From Betaproteobacteria bacterium UBA5216 (lineage in GTDB: Bacteria; Pseudomonadota; Gammaproteobacteria; Burkholderiales; SG8-41), in the NCBI GenBank assembly GCA_002412495.1, contig DHVE01000101.1, positions 1 to 64,000 of the forward strand: a DNA stretch of 64,000 bases, in the 5' to 3' direction. Below, piece by piece: positions 26,383 through 35,277 of the stretch. Under the pieces are notes generated by a model, which was not told the DNA's origin, did not search any database, and saw nothing but the letters and a program-made list of their open reading frames with translations. Positions within the stretch are counted from its first letter, which is position 1, and each line of letters opens with the position of its first letter. A program made the translations under genes and the position numbers.

Positions 26383-27364
26383 GGGGCTCACCATACTGCT
26401 GGTTATCTGTGCGGCCGCGGCGGCCGGCGCACTTTACTTTTACGAACAGCAGGAACTGACCTTCGCGCCAGCCCCGCTCGCATTCGATCTGAAGCCGGGC
26501 AGCAGTCTGCGCACGGCCTCGCGCGATTTGTCGGCGGCGGGGGTCATCGGCGAGCCATTGCTGTTTGAGTTGATTGGCCGTCTGCACGGCAATGCACCGC
26601 ACATCAAGGCGGGTAATTACGAATTCGAATCGCCGACCACACCGCTCAAGGTGCTGCAAAAAATCACGCGCGGCGACGCAACGCAGGTATCGATTCGTTT
26701 CATCGACGGCTGGACTTTCAAACAGATGCGCGACGCGCTCGATACGCACGACGCCGTGAAACATGACACGCAGGGTATGAGTCCCGAGGCCATCGCCCGC
26801 AAACTGGGCATTCCCGACGCGCTACCAGAAGGCTGGTTCTTTCCGGACAGTTACCATTTCAGCCGTGGCGCCAGCGATCTGGCCATTCTGAGGCGCGCCC
26901 ACCGTCTGATGCAAACGCACCTGACTGCGCAGTGGGCAAAGCGTGCCGGCGATCATCCGGTGGCCACGCCCTACGAGGCGCTGATTCTCGCCTCCATCGT
27001 GGAAAAAGAAACCGGCAAGGCGAGTGACCGCGCCATGGTGGCGTCGGTGTTCGTCAACCGGCTGCGCATGAATATGCGCCTGCAAACCGACCCCACGGTG
27101 ATCTACGGCATGGGCGAATCGTTCGACGGCAATCTGCGGCGGCGTGACTTGCAGGCCGATACACCATGGAACACCTACACACGCAACGGCCTGCCGCCGA
27201 CGCCGATTGCCATGCCGGGTTTGGCCTCTATTCAGGCGGCGCTCAACCCCGCCGACAGTAAAATGTTGTATTTTGTGGCGCGAGGCGATGGCAGTTCGCA
27301 GTTTTCACGCAATTTGGATGAACACAACGCCGCCGTGAACAAATACATACGCGGACGAAAATGA
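26366..27364 (+). CDS. mltG: Endolytic murein transglycosylase MltG
   Basis: The product from the ATG at 26366 is 332 residues. It has an N-terminal membrane helix (about residues 6-25), a LysM-like segment and a YceG domain with the catalytic glutamate in LASIVEKETG, followed by LQTDPTVIYGMG. MltG cuts nascent glycan strands and so limits peptidoglycan chain length at the inner membrane. It overlaps pabC upstream and shares ATGA with tmk downstream. Confidence 0.95.
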   Translation: MLRAIKGLTILLVICAAAAAGALYFYEQQELTFAPAPLAFDLKPGSSLRTASRDLSAAGVIGEPLLFELIGRLHGNAPHIKAGNYEFESPTTPLKVLQKITRGDATQVSIRFIDGWTFKQMRDALDTHDAVKHDTQGMSPEAIARKLGIPDALPEGWFFPDSYHFSRGASDLAILRRAHRLMQTHLTAQWAKRAGDHPVATPYEALILASIVEKETGKASDRAMVASVFVNRLRMNMRLQTDPTVIYGMGESFDGNLRRRDLQADTPWNTYTRNGLPPTPIAMPGLASIQAALNPADSKMLYFVARGDGSSQFSRNLDEHNAAVNKYIRGRK

Positions 27365-28005
27365 ACGCAGGCGCACCCGGAAAATTCATCACGCTCGAAG
27401 GCATGGACGGTGCCGGGAAGAGCACGCACCTGTCGTGGCTGCCGGCGTTTCTGGCGGCACGGGGCGTAACGGTGTGCCTGACGCGCGAGCCGGGCGGCAC
27501 GCCGCTGGGCGAACGCTTGCGCGAACTGATGCTGGACAAAAACCGGCAGCCCAACCAGCCGCTGCATGCCGATACCGAGGCGTTGTTGATGTTTGCCGCG
27601 CGGCGCGAGCATCTGGACAAGGTGATTCTGCCCGCGTTGCGGGCCGGCTCGTGGGTGGTGTGCGACCGATTTACCGATGCCACGTTTGCGTATCAGGCGG
27701 GTGGCAGCGGTTTGCCGTGGGAGCGCATCGCGACGCTCGAAAGCTGGGTGCAGGGTCCGCTGCAGCCGGATCTGACCTTGTATTTCGACGTGCCTGCCGA
27801 GGTGGGCAAAGCACGTACCAGCGCAGTGCGCGAGCCGGATCGTTTCGAGCAGGAAGGGCGCGCATTTTTTGATCGGGTGCGCGCCGCCTATCTGCGTCGC
27901 GCACGGGAAAGCGATGGCAGAATGCACATTATCGACGGCACCCTTACGCTGGATGCTGTGCGGAAAGTAGTTGAAGATACCATTTTAAGCAATTGTTTTA
28001 AATGA
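27361..28005 (+). CDS. tmk: Thymidylate kinase
   Basis: The 214-residue kinase has the P-loop EGMDGAGKST, the TREPGGTPLGE block and the nucleoside-binding CDRFTDATFAYQ. It phosphorylates dTMP to dTDP. The start overlaps the mltG stop and its TGA overlaps the holB ATG, so it lies inside a tightly coupled operon. The last codons fall in an AT-rich patch matching the 19-mer element. Confidence 0.96.
   Translation: MNAGAPGKFITLEGMDGAGKSTHLSWLPAFLAARGVTVCLTREPGGTPLGERLRELMLDKNRQPNQPLHADTEALLMFAARREHLDKVILPALRAGSWVVCDRFTDATFAYQAGGSGLPWERIATLESWVQGPLQPDLTLYFDVPAEVGKARTSAVREPDRFEQEGRAFFDRVRAAYLRRARESDGRMHIIDGTLTLDAVRKVVEDTILSNCFK
27985..28003 (-). repeat. AT-rich 19-mer element, copy at the tmk/holB junction
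   Basis: Read on the plus strand, TTAAGCAATTGTTTTAAAT matches the reverse complement of the consensus at 15 of 19 positions. It covers the last codons of tmk and the first bases of the holB start. Because both genes are essential and conserved, the match could reflect coding constraint. Confidence 0.4.
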
Positions 28006-29006
28006 CTTATTTTTCTTGGCATTTGCAGGATTACCGGACGCTCGCACAGCGTGCCGGTCGCCTGCCGCACGCGCTCTTGATCACAGGTGCCGCGGGTATC
28101 GGCAAGCGCGCTTTTGCCGGCGCGCTGGCGCAAGGGTTGCTTTGCGAGCAGCCAGCCGCGCCGCTTATTGCGTGCGGCGCGTGCGAAGCCTGCCACTGGT
28201 TTGATACTGGCAACCATCCCGATTTCAGGCTGTTGCAGCCGGAGGCCGCCGAAGCCGTGGCTGAAGATGCCGAGCCGTCCGACAAAAAAAAGAAGCGCGA
28301 GATTACGGTGGCCCAGGTGCGCTCGCTGGAAGACTTTGTGCACATCAGCGCCCATCGCAACGGCGCGAAAGTGGTCCTGATTCAGCCCGCCGAGGCCATG
28401 AACGTCAATGCCGCCAATGCGCTGCTGAAAAGCCTCGAAGAACCGCCGCCGGAAACCTATTTTGTGCTGGTGTCCGATCGCCCGCACATGCTGCCCGCGA
28501 CCATCCGCAGTCGCTGCCAGCAACTCGCGCTGCGTCCGCCATCGCGTGAAGAGGCCGTTGACTGGCTGTCGAAAAAAGGCGCCGCACAACCGCATCTCGC
28601 CTTGGCGCAGGCCGGTGGCGCGCCGGTGCTGGCCGCCGAACTCGATAACGACGAATACTGGGCCAGCCGCAAACAATTTCTCGATGGCTTGTCGTCGCGC
28701 GCGTTTGATCCGCTTCTGTTGGCGGAGAAATTCGCCACGCATCCGATTCCGCAATTGATCAACTGGCTCCAGCGCTGGACGTATGACGTGGCGAGCCTGT
28801 GTTTCCAGCAGCATGTGCGCTACAACCCGGATTTTAAGGACGCGTTAACGAATACCGTGAATCGCGCGAATGCGCTGGAAATGCTGCGGTTTCATCGTGA
28901 CCTGGTGCGGTTTCAACGCATTGTGAATCACCCGCTCAACGCCCGTTTGCTGATTGAAGATCTGATGCTGGGCTATGGCAGGGTTACGCGCGCGGGGCAC
29001 GGCTGA
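28002..29006 (+). CDS. holB: DNA polymerase III subunit delta'
   Basis: The 334-residue AAA-type clamp-loader subunit shows the P-loop-like GAAGIGKRAFA, a four-cysteine zinc module around CGACEACHW, and the sensor/SRC segment NALLKSLEEPP...TIRSRCQQL. Delta' organises the clamp loader that loads the beta sliding clamp. Its stop is followed directly by the tatD ATG with a single base between. In many relatives a pilZ gene lies at this junction; here it does not. Confidence 0.93.
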   Translation: MTYFSWHLQDYRTLAQRAGRLPHALLITGAAGIGKRAFAGALAQGLLCEQPAAPLIACGACEACHWFDTGNHPDFRLLQPEAAEAVAEDAEPSDKKKKREITVAQVRSLEDFVHISAHRNGAKVVLIQPAEAMNVNAANALLKSLEEPPPETYFVLVSDRPHMLPATIRSRCQQLALRPPSREEAVDWLSKKGAAQPHLALAQAGGAPVLAAELDNDEYWASRKQFLDGLSSRAFDPLLLAEKFATHPIPQLINWLQRWTYDVASLCFQQHVRYNPDFKDALTNTVNRANALEMLRFHRDLVRFQRIVNHPLNARLLIEDLMLGYGRVTRAGHG

Positions 29007-29007
29007 G

Positions 29008-29781
29008 ATGCTGATTGATTCGCACTGTCATCTTGATTTTCCGGAACTCGCGGGGCGCTTGGACGAAATTTTGTCGTTGATGCGCGACAACCAGGTCGGG
29101 CGCGCGCTATGCGTCAGCGTCAATCTCGATGATTTTCCCAAGGTGCTGGCATTGGCCGATGCGCACGCGCACCTGTATGCCTCGGTTGGCGTGCATCCGG
29201 ATTATCCCGATGTGACCGAACCTTCCGTCGAAGACCTTGTCAGACTGGCCGTCCACCCGAAAATCGTGGCAATTGGCGAAACCGGTCTCGATTATTACCG
29301 TCTGACGGGCGATCTGGAATGGCAGCGGCAGCGCTTTCGCACGCATATACGCGCGGCGCGGCGGTGCGGGAAGCCGTTGATCATTCATACGCGTTCCGCG
29401 GCCGACGATACGATTCGGCTGATGCAGGAAGAAGGCGCGGCGGAGGCGGGCGGGGTGATGCACTGTTTTACCGAATCGTGGGCAGTGGCCGAGGCGGCGC
29501 TCGCGATGGGGTTTTATATATCGTTTTCGGGCATTGTCACCTTCAAGAATGCCAAGGCCTTGAAGGAGGTGGCGCAGAAAGTGCCGCTGAACCGTATGTT
29601 GATTGAAACCGATTCGCCGTATCTGGCGCCGGCGCCGTTTCGCGGCAAGACGAACGAGCCGGGGCTGGTGCGTTACGTGGCGGAGGAAATTGCGCGTCTC
29701 AGGGGGTGTCCGGCGGCGGATATTGCCGTGGCAACCACGGAGAATTGTCTTAACTTGTTCAATATGGCGGGTGATGCATGA
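29008..29781 (+). CDS. TatD-family metal-dependent hydrolase / DNase
   Basis: The product from the ATG at 29008 is 257 residues. It carries the TatD metal ligands and signatures DSHCHLD, IGETGLDYY, IIHTRSA, HCFTES and ETDSPYLAP. Family members are 3'-5' exonucleases or D-aminoacyl-tRNA deacylase-like enzymes of a TIM-barrel fold. An upstream in-frame ATG at 28975 would overlap holB and is not needed. The last bases overlap the ankyrin gene (ATGA). Confidence 0.94.
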   Translation: MLIDSHCHLDFPELAGRLDEILSLMRDNQVGRALCVSVNLDDFPKVLALADAHAHLYASVGVHPDYPDVTEPSVEDLVRLAVHPKIVAIGETGLDYYRLTGDLEWQRQRFRTHIRAARRCGKPLIIHTRSAADDTIRLMQEEGAAEAGGVMHCFTESWAVAEAALAMGFYISFSGIVTFKNAKALKEVAQKVPLNRMLIETDSPYLAPAPFRGKTNEPGLVRYVAEEIARLRGCPAADIAVATTENCLNLFNMAGDA

Positions 29782-30443
29782 AGCAGATATCGAAAAGCGC
29801 AGGATCGTTGGCGAGGATAACGTGCGTGCTGTTTGCGCTATTGACTATGGCTGTCACAGCCGCGCGCGCTGACACCTATGAAGACATGATCAAGGCGGTG
29901 CGCATGAACTACGGCAACGACGTGGTCGCGTTGTTGAAGAAAGGTGTCGATGTGAACACCGCCACCAAGGAAGGCGAGACGCTGCTTATGCTGGCGTCGA
30001 AAGAAGGCCACGTGAACATCGTGAAAACGCTGATTTCCGCCAAGGCAAGGGTCGCGGCGCGCAACGCATATGGTGAAACGGCATTGATGCTCGCGGCGTT
30101 GCGGGGCCACATCGAAATCGTCAAATTGCTGATGGCGGAAGGCGCGGCCATCGATCATGAAGGATGGACGCCGTTGATGTACGCCACCGCTAAAAATAAC
30201 CTGGACATCATGAAGCTGCTGCTCGCCAAGGGGGCAAAGGTGGACGCCGTGGCGCAGAACGGCACTACCGCGCTGATGATGGCCGCGCGCGAGGGCCAGT
30301 TGCCGGCGCTCCTGTTGCTGATGGAGAACGGCGCGAATGTGAGCTACAAATCGGCGGATGGCTATAGTGCGCTGGGCATTGCGAAACAGCGCGAGCAGAC
30401 TGAAATAGCCCGCATTCTGATCAAGGCCGGCGCGAAAGAATAG
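29778..30443 (+). CDS. Secreted ankyrin-repeat protein
   Basis: The 221-residue protein has a signal peptide ending near ARA (about residue 31) and then about five ankyrin repeats, including GETLLMLASKEGHVNIVKTL, GETALMLAALRGHIEIVKLL and WTPLMYATAKNNLDIMKLL. It is probably periplasmic and a protein-protein interaction module. The gene directly follows tatD, and small exported ankyrin proteins after tatD are widespread in betaproteobacteria. The partner is unknown. Confidence 0.9.
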   Translation: MKQISKSAGSLARITCVLFALLTMAVTAARADTYEDMIKAVRMNYGNDVVALLKKGVDVNTATKEGETLLMLASKEGHVNIVKTLISAKARVAARNAYGETALMLAALRGHIEIVKLLMAEGAAIDHEGWTPLMYATAKNNLDIMKLLLAKGAKVDAVAQNGTTALMMAAREGQLPALLLLMENGANVSYKSADGYSALGIAKQREQTEIARILIKAGAKE

Positions 30444-30619
30444 TTTCCTCCAGTGGGGTGTTCGACACATTGTCCGGCCAAGGTGGTTTGCGCTAAGCCT
30501 CTGTTTTTGAAATAAATTTTCATTATATGGACTGAGCGGCGCAGAACGAAACGCGGCTTTCCATGCGGCGTCCGTCGCGAGTAGAATCCGTCTATTACAC
30601 CGCTTCGAGGAACCGAAAA

Positions 30620-31543
30620 ATGCCCCAAATCGCATCGTACGACGACGTTAAAGCTGACAAGAAAGTGCGCGATATACCGAACGGCGGCAAAGCCTGGCGC
30701 ACCGGATTCATTACGCCGCCCGCAGGCGTGGTGGATCACCCGGTGGCGTTTTTGGCCGAAGGCACGCCGCATCGCGTGATACACCCGCACTTTCATGAAG
30801 TTGATCAGTTTCAGGTCATTGTCAGTGGTGGCGGCGTGATCGGCAAACATCCGTTGTCCCTGAATGCGGTACATTTTTCGCGCGCGCATACCCCGTACGG
30901 CCCGCTCACGGGCGACGAGCGGGGCGTGGGATTTCTGACGCTGCGTGCGCACTGGGATCCGGGCGCGCAGTACATCCCGGCCGCCAAGGACAAACTGGTG
31001 GCGGTGCCCAATCGCAAACCATGGCAAGTCACCGAGGCGCCGAATTTCGATGGCGATGCCGCCGTTAATATCCGTCCGTTCAAAGAAATCAAGGATGAAC
31101 GCGGACTGGCCGCATATTCGCTGAAACTCGCGCCGGGCGCGCAAACGGCCGGGCCGGATGCATCGAAAGGTAATGGCCAGTACATTGTCGTGACCAAGGG
31201 CAGTCTGAATTATCAGGGCAAGGAGTACAAGGCGATTTCCATCGGCTTTACCAAGCCCGACGAAGGCTATTTTCCCATTGTCGCGGGGCCCGAAGGCGTG
31301 GAAGCGCTGGTGCTGAATTTTCCGCGCCTGGAAACCGCGAAGGCATTCGTACCCGAAGTTTCCAAGCCCAAGGAATTTCGTGTCTGGCAGTGCTTGTTGT
31401 GCTCGTTTTCTTATGACGAAGCGAAGGGCATGCCGAACGACGGTATCGCCGCCGGCACACGTTGGGAAGACGTGCCCGAAGACTGGATCTGCCCGGATTG
31501 CGGCACCACCAAAGGGGATTTTGAGATGGTGGTGGTGGCGTAA
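30620..31543 (+). CDS. Cupin-like protein with C-terminal rubredoxin domain
   Basis: From the ATG at 30620 (ribosome site GAGG) the product is 307 residues. The N-terminal 250 residues are beta-rich and contain the cupin-like HPHFHEVDQFQVIVSGGGV, then a second beta-rich half with GSLNYQGKEYKAISIG. The last 55 residues are a rubredoxin: CLLC and CPDC iron ligands, with SYDEAKG, GIAAGTRWEDVP and DWICPDCG between. The fusion suggests an iron-dependent oxygenase-like cupin with its own electron carrier, but no catalytic activity is established. There is no signal peptide. It ends shortly before a strong terminator. Confidence 0.82.
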   Translation: MPQIASYDDVKADKKVRDIPNGGKAWRTGFITPPAGVVDHPVAFLAEGTPHRVIHPHFHEVDQFQVIVSGGGVIGKHPLSLNAVHFSRAHTPYGPLTGDERGVGFLTLRAHWDPGAQYIPAAKDKLVAVPNRKPWQVTEAPNFDGDAAVNIRPFKEIKDERGLAAYSLKLAPGAQTAGPDASKGNGQYIVVTKGSLNYQGKEYKAISIGFTKPDEGYFPIVAGPEGVEALVLNFPRLETAKAFVPEVSKPKEFRVWQCLLCSFSYDEAKGMPNDGIAAGTRWEDVPEDWICPDCGTTKGDFEMVVVA

Positions 31544-31573
31544 GCTTCAGGTAGCCGCTGTTTTTGCTAGCCC

Positions 31574-31604
31574 AAGGGCCGCGTGATGCGGCCCTTTGTT
31601 TTTT
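31574..31604 (+). terminator. Rho-independent terminator after the cupin-rubredoxin gene
   Basis: AAGGGCCGC (31574-31582) pairs with GCGGCCCTT (31588-31596) around GTGAT, followed by TGTTTTTT. It is a textbook intrinsic terminator on the plus strand, 30 bases after the stop codon. The minus-strand tail lacks a T-run, so it does not equally serve the convergent MmgE/PrpD gene. Confidence 0.88.
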
Positions 31605-31624
31605 GGGATGTCGTTTTCCGCAGG

Positions 31625-32998
31625 CTACGGTGCGCCGAGGCGCGTAGCGTCCAGCAACGGCGCAATCGATTTTTGATTTTCCAGATTCGCAACCAGCGTC
31701 ACCAATTGCGCGCGCGCCGACGCACTGAGCACGTCGCTGGTCAGCCCGGCTAATTTTACCAACGCCTGTTCCCACCCGGTATCCGCCGCGTCATCCGCCA
31801 GACTGCGGCGCTGTTCGGCAACCACGGTATTGCCGTTTTTCAGCGTGGCGGTAATGCGGCAACAACGCGTTTCGGGCGCGAGGTCCGCGAACTCATCGGG
31901 CATTTCAAGCTTGCATTTTTGCATCAGCGCCAGTACGTCGCCGTCTTTGAAGCGCCCGGTGTCCATCATTTTCGGTGTGATAGTGCCGTCGATCAAGGCC
32001 ATGGCGACAGTGCAGGGTAGCGAGTGATCCGCTGTTTCACGGGTTTCCGGCTTCCAGATTTCGGGCAGATCCATCCATCGCGCGAACGCCTGCCGTATGG
32101 ACTCAATCTTGAGCGAGGCGATGTCGGTAACCTTAATCATCGTACGCAACTTCTGCGCGGTAAACACAGGCACCTGGCAATTAAAGCGCGTGGGGAATGA
32201 CTTGATCATCGTCTGCTGCACGGCGAACGTATGATCGGCAAACTGCGTTGGCATGGGTACGGTAAAGGTCTTGCCGTCCATCAACTGATTCCAGAATCCG
32301 TATTTGCCTTCGAACACGCCGTCGGGGCCGGTCATTCCTTCACGAGCCATGCAGGCCGCGTTAACACCGGCGCGCGCACCTTGCGGTCCGGCCATGCCTT
32401 TCCACATCGATAACGTACCGGTGCGGGTTTGATTGAGTGCGATGTTGGGTACCAGCGCCAGTGAAATCGCGTGCGCCATCTTCCCGGGCGGCAATCCCAG
32501 CAGCCGCGCGCAGCCCAGCGCGGCGCCGAGCGCGACCACTGGCGTCTGATCCCAGCCGTGGTGATTGTAGGGCACCACTTCGACAAAACGGCATTGCACT
32601 TCGTAAATGATCGCCAACGCCAGCAGAAAATCCCTGCCGCTCAAGTTTTCGGCTTCGGCCACGGCAAGAATGGCTGGCAACGCATCGGCGGGATGACTGA
32701 CCGCCGAAATGACGTAGCTGTCGCTCATGTCGAGGTTGCGCACCATCGCCGAATTCACGAAGGCCGCCATGTCCGGCGTGGTGTTGGCGAGCGAACCGAA
32801 AATACGTGCCGACGGCCCACTGGCCACTGGCTGGGCAAGTTTGCGCGCGATGCGCACGGGTTCCAGTTCATAGGCGGCGAGACTCACCGCAATGGTGCTG
32901 AGTATGCGGGCCTTCGCGGCTTCGAGTGCTTTTGCGTTCAGATCTTCAAAGCGCAGATGACTGGCAAAGGCAATGAGGGCTTGTGTGGTGATGTCCAT
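31625..32998 (-). CDS. MmgE/PrpD family dehydratase 1
   Basis: The 457-residue protein belongs to the MmgE/PrpD family of 2-methylcitrate dehydratases and isomerases. It shows LDMSDSYVISAVSHPADALP in the active-site region and RETADHSLPCTVAMAL, the conserved block after the lid. The substrate is probably a tri- or dicarboxylate, but true 2-methylcitrate use is not implied because prpB and prpC are absent. It is transcribed toward the terminator at 31.6 kb and lies 57 bases downstream of a Bug receptor gene on the same strand, forming a two-gene unit. Confidence 0.88.
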   Translation of the reverse strand: MDITTQALIAFASHLRFEDLNAKALEAAKARILSTIAVSLAAYELEPVRIARKLAQPVASGPSARIFGSLANTTPDMAAFVNSAMVRNLDMSDSYVISAVSHPADALPAILAVAEAENLSGRDFLLALAIIYEVQCRFVEVVPYNHHGWDQTPVVALGAALGCARLLGLPPGKMAHAISLALVPNIALNQTRTGTLSMWKGMAGPQGARAGVNAACMAREGMTGPDGVFEGKYGFWNQLMDGKTFTVPMPTQFADHTFAVQQTMIKSFPTRFNCQVPVFTAQKLRTMIKVTDIASLKIESIRQAFARWMDLPEIWKPETRETADHSLPCTVAMALIDGTITPKMMDTGRFKDGDVLALMQKCKLEMPDEFADLAPETRCCRITATLKNGNTVVAEQRRSLADDAADTGWEQALVKLAGLTSDVLSASARAQLVTLVANLENQKSIAPLLDATRLGAP

Positions 32999-33009
32999 GA
33001 AGTGTTATC

Positions 33010-33028
33010 GCAATTTGTTGTTTTTAAG
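33010..33028 (-). repeat. AT-rich element, weak copy between Bug 1 and MmgE/PrpD 1
   Basis: Plus-strand GCAATTTGTTGTTTTTAAG matches the reverse consensus at 13 of 19 positions. It sits in the 57-base gap just upstream of the MmgE/PrpD start codon. The GTTTTTAA core is intact and the flank is AT-rich, but the match alone is weak. Confidence 0.25.
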
Positions 33029-33055
33029 AAATAATTTTTGTCGTTCGTGTCGGGA

Positions 33056-34036
33056 TCAATCCGCTTTTAATCCCGCCACCTTGACGGCGCTTGCATACTT
33101 GTTGAACTCCGTTCTTAAAAGTGCGGCAAATTCATCAGCGCTGCCGCCCACCGGGTCGGCCCCTTGCGCTTCGAATTGTTGTTTGAGATCCGCGCCGCGT
33201 ACCACGCTCACCATCGCCTGATTCATGCGCGCCACCATCGGCTGTGGCGTTTTCGCGGGCGCCAGCAATCCGACCCAGGTGCTGATTTCATAGCCGGGCA
33301 CGCCGGATTCGCTGATGGTGGGGACATTCGGCAATTGCGGCGACCGTTTGGCGCTGGCGATGCCCAGCAGGCGCAGGCGTTCGGCCTTGATGTGCTGAAG
33401 CACCGGCGGAATGGTGCTGAAGGTCAGCGCGACATGTCCGCCGAGCACATCGGTGAGTCCTTGTGGCGAACCTTTGTAGGGTACGTGCGTGATGTTCACG
33501 CCAGCCAGGCTCTTGAAGAGTTCCATCGCCAGATGAATCACGCTGCCGTTGCCCGCCGATGCGTAGTCGAGTTTTCCGGGCTGCGCCTTGGCGAATGCGA
33601 CCAGTTCACCGACGCTCTTGTAGGCGCGCGACGGATGCGTCACCAGCAGCGAATGCCCGACAGAAATCAGGCCCGCGGGCGTGAAATCGTTGAACGGGTG
33701 ATACGACTGCTTTTGCAGATGCGGCAGAATCACCAGCGGGCTCGGATTGCTGACGAAGAATGTGTAACCATCCTCCGGCGACTTGGCGGCCAGTTCCGTG
33801 CCGATAAGTCCGCCCGCGCCGCCGCGATTGTCGATCACCAGCGGTTGCCCAAGCAAGCCCGACATGCCCGGCGCGATCATGCGCGCCACCAGATCGGGCG
33901 CGCCACCGGCGGGGACGGCGATAATCAGGCGCACGGGTTTGACCGGGTAGGGTGGCGCGGCGGTGGGCTGTTGCTGCGCGGCGACCAGTGGTGGCAACCA
34001 TGAGAGCAAGGCAATGGTGTATCGATTAATCAGCAT
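33056..34036 (-). CDS. Bug-family (TctC-like) periplasmic receptor 1
   Basis: The 326-residue protein has a signal peptide (LLSWLPPLVAAQ) and the Bug pattern YPVKPVRLIIAVPAGG, LVIDNRGGAGGLIGTELAAKSPEDGY and ITHVPYKGS. These are periplasmic binding proteins of tripartite tricarboxylate transporters; they bind carboxylates between two lobes. It is divergent from receptor 2, with about 170 bases between, and is followed by MmgE/PrpD 1 on the same strand. The ligand is not predictable from sequence. Confidence 0.92.
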   Translation of the reverse strand: MLINRYTIALLSWLPPLVAAQQQPTAAPPYPVKPVRLIIAVPAGGAPDLVARMIAPGMSGLLGQPLVIDNRGGAGGLIGTELAAKSPEDGYTFFVSNPSPLVILPHLQKQSYHPFNDFTPAGLISVGHSLLVTHPSRAYKSVGELVAFAKAQPGKLDYASAGNGSVIHLAMELFKSLAGVNITHVPYKGSPQGLTDVLGGHVALTFSTIPPVLQHIKAERLRLLGIASAKRSPQLPNVPTISESGVPGYEISTWVGLLAPAKTPQPMVARMNQAMVSVVRGADLKQQFEAQGADPVGGSADEFAALLRTEFNKYASAVKVAGLKAD

Positions 34037-34204
34037 AAGAGCGGGGAGTTTTTACAAGGTCGGCTCATCCAAACGCCCGGCGCTGCCGTCGGGAGGCGCT
34101 GTCGGACCCCAGCGCGTTCAATCGCGATTCTCGCACGGATTTCATACGATTCGCAGTTCATATTGCGATGTGATGAGTGGCAAAGTGATGCCGCGCGTGA
34201 TGTA

Positions 34205-35269
34205 ATGTCCATGGAAAAACGCATCACGACGACGAGTATGAGCGACGACAACCGGATCATTCACCAATTAGAGAAACGCACCGCGCGCGGTGGTGCATCC
34301 TGGGCGCATGTCGCCGCGTATTCGCTGGCGTGTGCCGCGTTATGCGGCACCGCGAATGCGCAGACCACCGCGCCTGCTTACCCGGTGAAACCGGTACGCA
34401 TGATCAATCCGTTCAGTCCGGGTGGGTCGCTTGATCTGGTGGCGCGGCTGCTGGCGAAATCGCTCACGGGTGATCTCGGGCAGCAATTTATCGTCGAAAA
34501 TCGTCCGGGCGCGGGCGGCAGCATCGGCATTGAACTGGTGGCGAAGTCGCCCGCCGATGGTTATACGTTGTTGATTGTTCAGAGCAGCATCGCGATCAAC
34601 CCGTCGTTGCAGCGCAAGGTACCGTATGACCCGGTGAGGGATTTCGAGCCGGTGGCGAAGGTGGCCTCTTACATGTTTTTTGCGGTGGCGCATCCGTCGC
34701 TGCCGGTGCGCTCGATCAAGGAACTGATCGCGCTGGCGAAAGCGCGGCCGGGGCAAATCAATTACGCCTCCGTGGGCGTGGGCAGCGGCACGCACCTCGC
34801 GCCGGAGTTGTTCGGCCACATGGCCGGGTTGAAGATGACGCACATCCCGTACAAGGGCACGGGGCAGGTGATGCCCGATTTGCTCGGCGGACAGGTCGCC
34901 CTTACTTTCGGCAGCACCAGCGTTGTGCCGCATGTGAAATCCGGCAAGCTGATTGCATTGGGCGTCACGGGCGCGAAACGTGCGGCGGTGCTGCCGGCGG
35001 TGCCGACGATTGCGGAATCCGGTTTGCCGGGTTATGAAGTGACGGCATGGAATGCGCTGTTCGCACCCGCCGGCACGCCGCAGGCCATCGTGAACCGGCT
35101 CAACGAACTGACGCGCAAAAGCATCGGACTGACGGAAGCGAAATCAGTAATGGATGCGCAAGGGCTGGATGCGGACACCAGTTCGCCGGCAGAACTGGGC
35201 AACCTCGTCAAAGCCGAACTGGCGAAGTGGGCGAAGGTCATCAAAATCGCGGGCATCAAACCGGAGTAA
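34205..35269 (+). CDS. Bug-family periplasmic receptor 2
   Basis: The frame opens with a TTG at 34163; the first ATG is at 34205, giving 354 residues. A long charged n-region precedes the signal core SWAHVAAYSLACAALCGTANAQ. ATG codons at 34211 or 34238 would shorten that region, and none has a clear ribosome site. The mature part has YPVKPVRMINPFSPGGSL, IVENRPGAGGSIGIEL, the ligand-loop PADGYT and THIPYKGT. It is followed 8 bases later by MmgE/PrpD 2, so receptor and enzyme form a likely uptake-and-conversion pair. Confidence 0.9.
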   Translation: MSMEKRITTTSMSDDNRIIHQLEKRTARGGASWAHVAAYSLACAALCGTANAQTTAPAYPVKPVRMINPFSPGGSLDLVARLLAKSLTGDLGQQFIVENRPGAGGSIGIELVAKSPADGYTLLIVQSSIAINPSLQRKVPYDPVRDFEPVAKVASYMFFAVAHPSLPVRSIKELIALAKARPGQINYASVGVGSGTHLAPELFGHMAGLKMTHIPYKGTGQVMPDLLGGQVALTFGSTSVVPHVKSGKLIALGVTGAKRAAVLPAVPTIAESGLPGYEVTAWNALFAPAGTPQAIVNRLNELTRKSIGLTEAKSVMDAQGLDADTSSPAELGNLVKAELAKWAKVIKIAGIKPE

Positions 35270-35277
35270 AAGCTGCC

